DNA of 9,859 bases, from positions 1 through 9,859 of the forward strand of contig JALNWG010000048.1 of the NCBI GenBank assembly GCA_023231005.1, given 5' to 3'. How positions within the stretch are numbered: position 1 is the stretch's first letter; each line of letters starts with the position of its first letter. The position numbers and the translations under genes were made by a program. This document shows positions 1 through 6,363 of the stretch, piece by piece. The stretch is from Bacteroidales bacterium (lineage in GTDB: Bacteria; Bacteroidota; Bacteroidia; Bacteroidales; FEN-979). A model generated the notes under the pieces. It was not told the origin of the DNA. It did no database searches and saw nothing but the letters and a program-made list of their open reading frames with translations.

Positions 1-46
1 GCTCCCTGCCTGCCGGCAGGCAGGTATCCAGCTGAGCTACGGGACC
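1..46 (-). tRNA. tRNA-Arg(UCU), 5' part only (window edge)
   Basis: Reading the minus strand from 46, the sequence GGTCCCGTAGCTCAGCTGGATA is the acceptor 5' strand and D-arm. The 20-bp palindrome follows, then GAGC, the 3' D-stem. It is identical over all visible bases to the complete tRNA-Arg at 8386-8479, so the rest of the gene very likely lies beyond the left edge. The nuclease frame overlaps it. Whether the missing part is intact cannot be seen. Confidence 0.75.
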
Positions 47-275
47 AATTTTTAATAAATTCTTTTCCAACACCAGTTTTTAAATATTTTTCTCTCTTTC
101 TTGCTTCAGATCTGTTCTCAAATGATTCAAAAAAAAGCATATCCCAAGGTCTGTAGAAACGTGTAGACTTTGTTTTTCCTGAGTTGTGTTCTTTGAATCT
201 CCTATCCAGATTGTCAGTCATGCCAACATAATAACGATTATAATTTTGACTCTTTAGAACATATGTAAAAATCAT
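1..275 (-). CDS. GIY-YIG family endonuclease, 3' end cut by window edge
   Basis: Small single-domain GIY-YIG nuclease, a metal-dependent DNA-cleaving fold found in homing enzymes and in UPF0213/YhbQ-like proteins. The ATG at 275 opens a frame starting MIFTYVLKSQNYNRYYVG. The paired motif is TYV (residues 4-6) and YYVG (15-18). The expected catalytic Arg (R25/R26), His (H30, in KEHNSGKTKST) and metal-binding Glu (E57, in SEARKREKYLK) are all present. The core ends near W77, a usual length for this family. The frame does not stop there: it continues into a tRNA-Arg gene that begins at 46, adding SRSSAGYLPAGRQG before the edge. The identical right-hand copy ends at a TAA in the anticodon loop. 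The start lies 5 bp after a broken tRNA-Arg half, so the gene is probably transcribed from the tRNA promoter at 356-386. Family assignment is secure; a role in mobility is inferred. Confidence 0.88.
   Translation of the reverse strand, partial: MIFTYVLKSQNYNRYYVGMTDNLDRRFKEHNSGKTKSTRFYRPWDMLFFESFENRSEARKREKYLKTGVGKEFIKNWSRSSAGYLPAGRQG
5..24. repeat. 20-bp perfect palindrome in tRNA-Arg D-loop, copy 1
   Basis: The sequence CCTGCCTGCCGGCAGGCAGG is its own reverse complement. It sits between GGATA of the D-loop and the 3' D-stem GAGC of the left-edge tRNA-Arg. Removing it restores a standard D-arm. It is much richer in G and C than its surroundings. In frame it reads LPAGRQ on either strand. 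Confidence 0.95.
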
Positions 276-280
276 ATCAT

Positions 281-343
281 CAGCTTAGAAGGCCGTTGCT
301 CCCTGCCTGCCGGCAGGCAGGTATCCAGCTGAGCTACGGGACC
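281..343 (-). pseudogene. tRNA-Arg(UCU) broken remnant, 5' half only
   Basis: On the minus strand this holds the acceptor 5' strand, D-arm with the 20-bp palindrome, and anticodon arm (loop CTTCTAA, anticodon TCT) of tRNA-Arg. Similarity to the complete copy stops after GCTG of the anticodon stem. The variable loop, T-arm and acceptor 3' strand are absent, and nuclease-gene sequence follows instead. The anticodon stem has an A-to-G change that makes a G-U pair, and the outermost pair is lost, as expected for a gene no longer under selection. It cannot make a functional tRNA. Confidence 0.88.
302..321. repeat. 20-bp perfect palindrome, copy 2
   Basis: CCTGCCTGCCGGCAGGCAGG again, between GGATA and GAGC of the broken tRNA-Arg half. 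Position and sequence are identical to the other two copies, so the palindrome was present before the tRNA was duplicated or it spread by gene conversion. Confidence 0.95.
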
Positions 344-355
344 CCTTTGAAACTG

Positions 356-386
356 CAAAAGTAACAATTATTAAGTTTTTAACAAA
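356..386 (-). promoter_or_regulatory. Predicted Bacteroidota-type promoter for tRNA-Arg/GIY-YIG
   Basis: On the minus strand TTTG (386-383) is separated by 19 bp from TACTTTTG (363-356). This matches the Bacteroidota -33/-7 consensus TTTG and TAnnTTTG in sequence and spacing. It lies 12 bp before the first base of the broken tRNA half. It originally drove tRNA-Arg and now probably also drives the nuclease gene and the downstream tRNA copy. Confidence 0.6.
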
Positions 387-411
387 TCACCCGATGCATC
401 ATGGGAAATCT

Positions 412-419
412 TAATTTTG
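412..419 (+). promoter_or_regulatory. Possible -7 box for the isochorismatase-like gene
   Basis: TAATTTTG fits TAnnTTTG and lies about 60 bp before the ATG at 480. No TTTG was found at the usual upstream distance, so this is weak. It would be divergent from the tRNA promoter at 356-386. Confidence 0.3.
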
Positions 420-479
420 CCTTAATATAGCAGTAATATTTTCAATTGTTGCTTATGTTCGTCTTTCAATCTGTTTAAA

Positions 480-1043
480 ATGAGAATATTAAAAGAAAAA
501 ACTATCGGTTTGATCATCGATATTCAGGAACGTATTTTTCAAGTGATGACCGACTCTGAAAAAATATTGAAATCAATTTCTGTTCTGATTGAAGGATTGA
601 AAATTCTGAAGGTCCCGATCTTTTTTACGGAACAATATCCAAAAGGACTTGGACCAACCATTCCACAAATTGCAACATCCCTCAAAGGAGTTCCGCGCTA
701 TGAGAAGGCTTCTTTTAGTTGTTGCGACGAACCTCCCATTATGCTTGACCTGGCTGCCTCAGGAACCGAAAATGTTATCATCGCCGGAATCGAAAGTCAT
801 GTGTGTGTGTTACAAACCGCGATTGACCTGAAACACAACGGATACCATCCCATTGTTGTGGAGGATTGCATTGCTTCCCGGAACCCCAATGAAAAAAAAA
901 TTGCCTTAGAACGGATGCAAACTGAAGGAATCCCAATCACTACCTGTGAAGCGATTCTCTTTGAATTATTGCGATATTCAAATGTGCCGGAATTTAAACA
1001 GATCTCAAAACTAATAAAAGAAAATGCTTTGAAGATTTGCTAA
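480..1043 (+). CDS. Isochorismatase-family cysteine hydrolase
   Basis: A 187-residue soluble hydrolase of the isochorismatase superfamily, closest in motif pattern to the ISOC1/ISOC2 (YcaC-like) branch. The catalytic triad is visible: D14 in LIIDIQERIF, K76 in RYEKASFSC and nucleophile C109 in GIESHVCVLQT. The segment TEQYPKGLGPT (50-60) is typical of this branch. There is no signal peptide, so it should act in the cytosol. Family members hydrolyse small amide or ester substrates, and the natural substrate cannot be read from the sequence. The length is normal. The ATG at 480 follows an A/T-rich leader without Shine-Dalgarno sequence. It is 62 bp upstream of the topoisomerase gene on the same strand; no functional link is evident. 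Confidence 0.88.
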   Translation: MRILKEKTIGLIIDIQERIFQVMTDSEKILKSISVLIEGLKILKVPIFFTEQYPKGLGPTIPQIATSLKGVPRYEKASFSCCDEPPIMLDLAASGTENVIIAGIESHVCVLQTAIDLKHNGYHPIVVEDCIASRNPNEKKIALERMQTEGIPITTCEAILFELLRYSNVPEFKQISKLIKENALKIC

Positions 1044-1074
1044 TGTATTATAAAATAATGAATCGGGATGTTGT

Positions 1075-1082
1075 TACTTTTG
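1075..1082 (+). promoter_or_regulatory. Possible -7 box for the topoisomerase IV A gene
   Basis: TACTTTTG fits TAnnTTTG and lies 23 bp before the ATG at 1106. No well-spaced -33 TTTG is present; the nearest is at 1036-1039, which is too far. The gene could instead be read through from 480. Confidence 0.35.
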
Positions 1083-1105
1083 ACTTTTAATTTTTATTTT
1101 TCATA

Positions 1106-3751
1106 ATGTCTGTTGACGAAATACAAAACGGTGATAATCCCGAACTTGAATCGGGAACATTGCAGGAAACGATGCATCTCTCAGAGATGTATCAAGGCTG
1201 GTTTTTAGATTACGCCTCTTATGTTATCCTCGAAAGGGCTGTTCCGGAGATCACAGATGGATTGAAACCAGTACAGCGCAGAATACTTCATGCAATGAAG
1301 GAACTGGATGATGGCCGTTATAACAAGGTGGCCAACATCATTGGACATACCATGAAATACCATCCTCACGGAGATGCCTCCATTGGGGATGCCTTAGTCC
1401 AATTAGGACAAAAGGATTTGCTGGTTGATACTCAGGGAAACTGGGGAAATATACTTACTGGCGACAGTGCTGCCGCTCCCCGGTATATTGAAGCACGCCC
1501 CTCGAAATTTGCCCACGACATCCTCTTCAACGCAAAAACCACCACCTGGCAAACTTCCTATGATGGCCGGAATAAAGAACCGGTAGCACTACCAGCTAAA
1601 TTTCCTTTGTTATTGGCTCAGGGTGTGGAAGGAATTGCTGTTGGCCTGGCTTCAAAAATTCTGCCTCACAATTTCAACGAATTGATCGATGCCTCTATAA
1701 AAATCTTACAGGGCAAGGAATTTGAGATCTTCCCTGATTTTGTAACAGGCGGAATGGCGGATGTTTCAAAATACAACGATGGCCTCCGGGGAGGAAAGAT
1801 CCGTGTACGTGCAAAGATCAACCAGGAGGATAAAAAGTTACTTGTAATCCGTGAAATCCCCTTTAGCACCAACACCAGCTCTGTTATTGACTCAATTCTG
1901 GCAGCCAATGAAAAAGGGAAGATCAAGATCCGTAAAATAGATGACAATACTGCGCAAGATGTGGAAATCCTCATCCATCTCACCCCCGGTGTATCTCCTG
2001 ATACTACAATGGATGCCCTCTATGCTTTCACGGAATGTGAAGTGTCTATTTCTCCCAATGCTTGTGTTATTGAAAACGGTAAACCCCGGTTCATGGGGGT
2101 TTCAGAAATACTGCTGGTAAATACCAAACGAACTGTTGACTTGCTGAAACTGGAACTCGAAATCCAGCGCCAGGAACTCCTTGACCAGTTGCATTATAGT
2201 TCTCTTGAACAAATATTTATCGAAAATGAGGTTTATGAGGGAATTAAAAAATGTAAGACCACAGAAGATATTAACAATGCTATTTTTAAAGGATTAAAAC
2301 CCTTTGCCAAACAAATCATCCGCCCAGTTTCGGAGGAGGATGTACACAAACTCAGAAAAATCCCCATCGATCGGATCTCAAGGTATAATACTTCAAAAGC
2401 TGATGAAGTGATAAAAGGCATCCGTCTTGAAATGGAAGAGGTGGATAATCACCTGGCTCATCTTACCGACTATGCCATTGAATATTTCCGGCAAATCCGT
2501 AAAAAATATGGTAAAAACCGTGAACGAAGAACTGAACTCCGTAGTTTCGACACCATCCAGGCTTCGAAAGTGGCAGCTGCCAACGAAAAACTGTATGTCA
2601 ACCGGGAGGAGGGGTTTACCGGAACCAGCCTTAAAAAAGATGAATTTGTTTGCGATTGCTCCGATATCGATGATATTATCGTTTTTCGCGACGATGGAAC
2701 CTATGTTGTTGTAAAAGTTGCCGATAAAATCTTTGTTGGCCAAAACATCATCCATATCGCCATTTTTAATAAAAACGACAATCGAACAGTATACAATGTG
2801 ATATACCGCGATGGGAAAAACGGGAAGATCATGGTAAAACGGTTCAGCGTTCTTGGAGTGACCCGCGATAAGGAGTATCTTTTCACCAAAGGCACACCGG
2901 ATTCAAAGGTGCTTTATTTTACCGCGAATCCCAATGGAGAGGCAGAAGTGGTGAGAGTGGAATTAAAACCGAAACCCCGCCTTAAAAAGAGCTCATTTGA
3001 ATTCAATTTTGCTGATATCGCCATCAAAGGACGAAGTTCAATGGGAAATACCCTCACAAAATATGCAGTCCGAAAAATAGAAATACGGCAAGAGGGTATC
3101 TCTACCCTGGGATCACTCAATATCTGGTACGATGAAACCGTCCAAAGACTCAATACCGATGAACGTGGACAGCTTCTGGGAGCCTTTTCGGGAACCGACC
3201 GGATCCTCACTGTTATGCGAAATGGGTATTACCGTTTTACCTCTTTTGACCTTTCCATCCATTTTGAAGAGGATATGATCTTTCTTATTAAGTATGATCC
3301 TGAAAAGATATATACCGCAGTATATCAGGAAAATGAATCGAAACATTATTATATTAAACGATTCAAAGTAGAGCTGACAGAAAAAAAGATTGAGTTCCTT
3401 GAAGAAAACAGTAAACTCCTGCTCTTTTCTGCTGAATCCGCCCCACGGCTGGAGCTGGTTTATGATATGAAACAGAAAACCAAAGGCTTGGAACAGGAGG
3501 AAATTGTAGTACCTGACTTTATTGGAATAAAAGGGTACAAAGCCAAAGGGAAACGCCTTTCTGCCAATCCCCTGAAGAAAATTTCATGGATGGAAGTCGT
3601 TGAACCCATTGAGCCGGTTCTCCCCGAAACCAAAGAAGTTGAAACTGCTTTACCTGATACTGAAACTCCAAAAGTAGAAACTCCGGTTGTTGAAAATCCA
3701 TCGAAGGAAGAAGATCCCGGGGAGGCTGTACAGATGGAACTACCGTTGTAA
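1106..3751 (+). CDS. parC: DNA topoisomerase IV subunit A (type IIA topoisomerase)
   Basis: An 881-residue breakage-reunion subunit that, with an ATPase subunit (ParE, not in this window), passes one DNA duplex through another to decatenate chromosomes and relax supercoils. The N-terminal winged-helix domain has LKPVQRRIL (53-61), HTMKYHPHGDAS (81-92) and the catalytic pair R126-Y127 in AAPRYIEARPS; Y127 forms the covalent DNA link. The tower and coiled-coil regions follow to about 480. The C-terminal beta-pinwheel spans about 500-820, with a degenerate gyrase-box-like segment IKGRSSMGN (640-648) rather than the canonical GyrA box, which favours ParC over GyrA. The length suits the Bacteroidota ParC family. 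The last 50 or so residues are a Pro/Glu/Thr-rich acidic tail ending QMELPL. No parE neighbour is visible, although the two are often adjacent. Confidence 0.92.
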   Translation: MSVDEIQNGDNPELESGTLQETMHLSEMYQGWFLDYASYVILERAVPEITDGLKPVQRRILHAMKELDDGRYNKVANIIGHTMKYHPHGDASIGDALVQLGQKDLLVDTQGNWGNILTGDSAAAPRYIEARPSKFAHDILFNAKTTTWQTSYDGRNKEPVALPAKFPLLLAQGVEGIAVGLASKILPHNFNELIDASIKILQGKEFEIFPDFVTGGMADVSKYNDGLRGGKIRVRAKINQEDKKLLVIREIPFSTNTSSVIDSILAANEKGKIKIRKIDDNTAQDVEILIHLTPGVSPDTTMDALYAFTECEVSISPNACVIENGKPRFMGVSEILLVNTKRTVDLLKLELEIQRQELLDQLHYSSLEQIFIENEVYEGIKKCKTTEDINNAIFKGLKPFAKQIIRPVSEEDVHKLRKIPIDRISRYNTSKADEVIKGIRLEMEEVDNHLAHLTDYAIEYFRQIRKKYGKNRERRTELRSFDTIQASKVAAANEKLYVNREEGFTGTSLKKDEFVCDCSDIDDIIVFRDDGTYVVVKVADKIFVGQNIIHIAIFNKNDNRTVYNVIYRDGKNGKIMVKRFSVLGVTRDKEYLFTKGTPDSKVLYFTANPNGEAEVVRVELKPKPRLKKSSFEFNFADIAIKGRSSMGNTLTKYAVRKIEIRQEGISTLGSLNIWYDETVQRLNTDERGQLLGAFSGTDRILTVMRNGYYRFTSFDLSIHFEEDMIFLIKYDPEKIYTAVYQENESKHYYIKRFKVELTEKKIEFLEENSKLLLFSAESAPRLELVYDMKQKTKGLEQEEIVVPDFIGIKGYKAKGKRLSANPLKKISWMEVVEPIEPVLPETKEVETALPDTETPKVETPVVENPSKEEDPGEAVQMELPL

Positions 3752-3804
3752 GTAGCAAAAAATCGAAATGCTGAAACAGAATTTGGTTGATAAAATTTTC
3801 AGAT

Positions 3805-5010
3805 ATGACAGATAATAAAATTTTAGAGGTTTCAAAAGATGTCCAATGGATTGGGGTGCTTGACCGCGACATCGTGACATTTGATGTGGTTATGGAGACC
3901 AAATACGGCACTACTTATAATTCCTATTTTATCAATGCCACAAAAAAAACTGTGGTTGAAACAGTCAAAGTACAATTCTGGGACACCTATCTGGCAAAAT
4001 TGAAACAGGTCGTGGATCCTTCTGAGATCGAATTTATCATAATCGATCATACAGAACCGGATCATTCGGGATCTCTTGCCAATTTGCTGAAGATTGCCCC
4101 CCAAGCCGAGGTGATCGGTACCGGCAATGCTATCCGCTATCTGAAAGACCTGCTGGGGTTTGAATTTCCTCACCGGATAGTGAAAGACGGACAGACCCTT
4201 GATCTGGGCAATAAAACCTTGCAATTTATCGGAGCTCCCAATCTTCACTGGCCTGACACCATGATCACCTATTTGCAGGAGGACAAACTTTTATTTACCT
4301 GTGATATTTTTGGTGCTCATTATTGTAATGACGGGGTGTTTGATGATGCAGTTGGCAATTTCGACGATGCTTTTCGTTTTTATTTCGATGTGATCATGAA
4401 ACCTTTCAGCCGTTTTATGCTCCAAGCCATAGAGCGGATAAAACCGCTGGAGATCAAGGCAATTTGTACAGGACATGGCGCAGTTTTGCGAAAAGACTGG
4501 AAACGATACGTAGATTTGACGGAACAATTTGCGAAGGAGGCAGTTCAATATCCAGTTTCCAACCGGGTTTTCATCGGTTATGTTTCGGCATACCATAATA
4601 CTGCGATTGTCGCTGCTAAAATTGCCGAAGGCATTAAGTTAGCCGGAAATTTTGAAGTTGATCTCTGTGACGTGGAAAAAATGGATCTGGCAACCCTCGA
4701 ACAGAAGATCATCGAAGCCTCTGCCATCATCTTAGGTTCCCCAACTTTTAGTCAGAATATCCTTTTACATATTTACCGGATTTTTGCGCTGATCAATCCC
4801 ATTCGTGACCGGAATAAACCGGCTGCTTCCTTTGGCTCCTATGGCTGGAGCGGCGAAGGTACCCGGATCATCAATGCAGTTTTGACCAACCTGAAGTTAA
4901 AGGTGATGGATGACGGTTTGATGGTCAGGTTTTCTCCTCATGATGATATTCCGGACAAATGTATTGACTATGGCCGGAAGTTCGGAGCGTGGATGAACAA
5001 AAGCCTTTGA
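3805..5010 (+). CDS. Flavodiiron protein (A-type flavoprotein, O2/NO reductase)
   Basis: A 401-residue class A flavodiiron protein that reduces O2 to water or NO to N2O using FMN and a diiron site, protecting anaerobes in the cytosol. The metallo-beta-lactamase-like domain carries the full ligand set: H82-x-E84-x-D86-H87 (DHTEPDHSG), H148 (NLHWPDT), D167 (FTCDIFGAHY) and H224 (TGHGAVLRK). A flavodoxin-like FMN domain starts near 255 (VFIGYVSAYHNTA). No rubredoxin or flavin-reductase domain follows, so an external rubredoxin-type donor is expected. An in-frame TTG at 3787 is possible, but the ATG at 3805 gives the family's usual N-terminus (MTDNKILEV) and is preferred. It lies 53 bp after parC on the same strand and may share its transcript. 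Confidence 0.93.
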   Translation: MTDNKILEVSKDVQWIGVLDRDIVTFDVVMETKYGTTYNSYFINATKKTVVETVKVQFWDTYLAKLKQVVDPSEIEFIIIDHTEPDHSGSLANLLKIAPQAEVIGTGNAIRYLKDLLGFEFPHRIVKDGQTLDLGNKTLQFIGAPNLHWPDTMITYLQEDKLLFTCDIFGAHYCNDGVFDDAVGNFDDAFRFYFDVIMKPFSRFMLQAIERIKPLEIKAICTGHGAVLRKDWKRYVDLTEQFAKEAVQYPVSNRVFIGYVSAYHNTAIVAAKIAEGIKLAGNFEVDLCDVEKMDLATLEQKIIEASAIILGSPTFSQNILLHIYRIFALINPIRDRNKPAASFGSYGWSGEGTRIINAVLTNLKLKVMDDGLMVRFSPHDDIPDKCIDYGRKFGAWMNKSL

Positions 5011-5075
5011 AATCTCGAGAAGCTCCCAGATCGCATCATTTAGAACCAACATTACCAATACACAAAGTGAATCAA

Positions 5076-6149
5076 TTGCGTATCCTCAAGGAATGGTTTA
5101 CCGGAAAATGGATCGTTAATTTTCCACTTCTGACAATACTGTTAACAGTAGGATGGCTTAATGCCGCCTGTGCTCAGGATACGAATACCTGTAGGGTACT
5201 TCTGAAGGAAATGATTTTTACAGAAGCTCCTTTTCAACAATGTCATGCTTCCACACTGACGGATCTGGGAAAAGGTAAAATCATGGCTGCATGGTTTGGG
5301 GGTAGCTATGAAGGTGCAAAAGATGTTTGTATCTGGGCTTCCATAAAACAAAATAATACATGGTGCCCTCCGTATAAAATAGTTTGCGGAGACGTTTCGG
5401 ATACGCTTCACTATGCATGTTGGAACCCTGTGTTATTCTACCCCGATAACAAGACGCTACTCCTTTATTATAAAGTCGGACCTTCGCCCCGCGAATGGTG
5501 GGGGATGTCAGTCACTTCCTCGGATAACGGAAAATCCTGGTCCAAGCCAAAACATCTCGAAGGTATTCTCGGACCAATACGAAATAAACCGATAATCCTG
5601 GCTCCCGGAATATGGCTTAATCCATCGAGTACAGAAACCATGGATCGATGGAAGGCTTTTATCGAGCGTTCTGCTGATCAGGGTACAACATGGGAAGTAA
5701 TACCCATCGATACAGGGAACCTGATCAAGGTGATCCAACCTGCTTTATTGGTCTACCCAGGTCGAAAAATACAAGCGCTATGTCGCAGCAACCAGAATTA
5801 TATCCAGGAAAGCTGGTCATTCGACGATGGAAAGCATTGGACTCCGTTAAAAAAAACAAATATCCTAAATCCCAACGCGGCGATCGATGCTATAACGCTT
5901 CATTCCGGGATTCAGCTGTTGGTATACAACCCCATGCCAAGTGGTAAGGAGTGGGTCAACGGACGTACCCAGCTTAGTGTGGCCATTTCCAGAGATGGAA
6001 CAAGATGGATAAAAATACTGGATCTGGAAAATGAACCAACAGGAGAATTCAGTTATCCTGCCATTATCCAATCATCGGATGACCTTGTCCATATCAGTTA
6101 TACCCATAACAGAACAACTATCAAACACGTGGTTCTGAAGTTCAACTGA
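5076..6149 (+). CDS. Secreted BNR/Asp-box protein, sialidase-like beta-propeller
   Basis: A predicted exported beta-propeller of the BNR_2 (sialidase-like) family. Numbered from the upstream ATG at 4989 (386 residues), it has family signature blocks QCHASTL (84-90), AAWFGGSYEGAKDVCIW (100-116) and CWNPVLF (144-150). It has three clear Asp boxes at 177-184, 228-235 and 277-284 and a shortened one at 334-340. No Phe/Tyr-Arg-Ile-Pro motif of classical GH33 sialidases is seen, so sialidase activity is not established; a glycan target is inferred. Start choice: the ATG at 4989 overlaps the flavodiiron gene by 22 bp and adds about 29 residues of non-family sequence. The in-frame TTG at 5076, or GTG at 5067, puts a basic start directly before the hydrophobic segment WIVNFPLLTILLTVGWLNA. 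Signal peptidase I cleavage is likely after ACA, before QD. The exact start is uncertain. Confidence 0.8.
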   Translation: MRILKEWFTGKWIVNFPLLTILLTVGWLNAACAQDTNTCRVLLKEMIFTEAPFQQCHASTLTDLGKGKIMAAWFGGSYEGAKDVCIWASIKQNNTWCPPYKIVCGDVSDTLHYACWNPVLFYPDNKTLLLYYKVGPSPREWWGMSVTSSDNGKSWSKPKHLEGILGPIRNKPIILAPGIWLNPSSTETMDRWKAFIERSADQGTTWEVIPIDTGNLIKVIQPALLVYPGRKIQALCRSNQNYIQESWSFDDGKHWTPLKKTNILNPNAAIDAITLHSGIQLLVYNPMPSGKEWVNGRTQLSVAISRDGTRWIKILDLENEPTGEFSYPAIIQSSDDLVHISYTHNRTTIKHVVLKFN

Positions 6150-6363
6150 CTTTTCCTGAACCTGAAGGTTCTCAAGGCCAGGAAGATTCATTCAGATAAA
6201 ATGAAGTTGATTATACGGTCGTTCTCTGTTAATAACCCCATTGAAAACTCCCTTAGATTGCATTACTTCAGTATAACGATCTTCTAAAACATTTCATATA
6301 TTTGTTGAATTAACATGTTGCTTCTTCGGCATCCTTAGCGATTATATCCCAAAACAAAATCGT
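6150..6363. other. Intergenic spacer with a small hairpin
   Basis: No gene is seen in these 214 bp. A perfect hairpin GAACC-TGAA-GGTTC lies at 6158-6171 just after the stop of the BNR gene. An outer pair TTCCTG (6153-6158) and CAGGAA (6179-6184) could compete with it. No T-run follows, so a classical intrinsic terminator is not supported. The hairpin could be a 3'-end stabilising structure. Confidence 0.4.
6297..6304 (+). promoter_or_regulatory. Possible -7 box for the WG-repeat lipoprotein gene
   Basis: TATATTTG fits TAnnTTTG, 59 bp before the ATG at 6364. No TTTG is found at the expected upstream distance. Confidence 0.35.

Larger units (their letters stand above)
1..96 (-). repeat. 96-bp inverted repeat, left copy (GIY-YIG 3' end plus tRNA 5' part)
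   Basis: The reverse complement of this stretch is identical, base by base, to 8336-8431. It holds the last 50 bp of the nuclease core and the first 46 bp of tRNA-Arg. The match may continue past the left edge. The two copies face each other across about 8.2 kb. Confidence 0.95.

Noticed and set aside
1..343. CRISPR array or attachment-site array from the repeated palindrome
   Set aside because: There are only three copies, two of them 297 bp apart around a nuclease gene, each embedded in tRNA sequence. There is no regular spacer pattern and no cas gene or integrase in the window.
1666..1983. Minus-strand open frames of 60-140 codons across parC and the flavodiiron gene (for example 1666-1983, 2393-2755, 3519-3911, 3832-4248)
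   Set aside because: They lie antisense to well-supported conserved genes and show no recognisable domains or upstream signals. They are shadows of the real coding frames.
5076..6149. Calling the BNR protein a confirmed GH33 sialidase
   Set aside because: Asp boxes are present, but no F/YRIP arginine motif or clear catalytic set could be identified. Asp-box propellers occur in many proteins that are not sialidases.
6153..6184. Intrinsic terminator after the BNR gene
   Set aside because: The hairpin GAACC/GGTTC is real, but no T-run follows in either direction.
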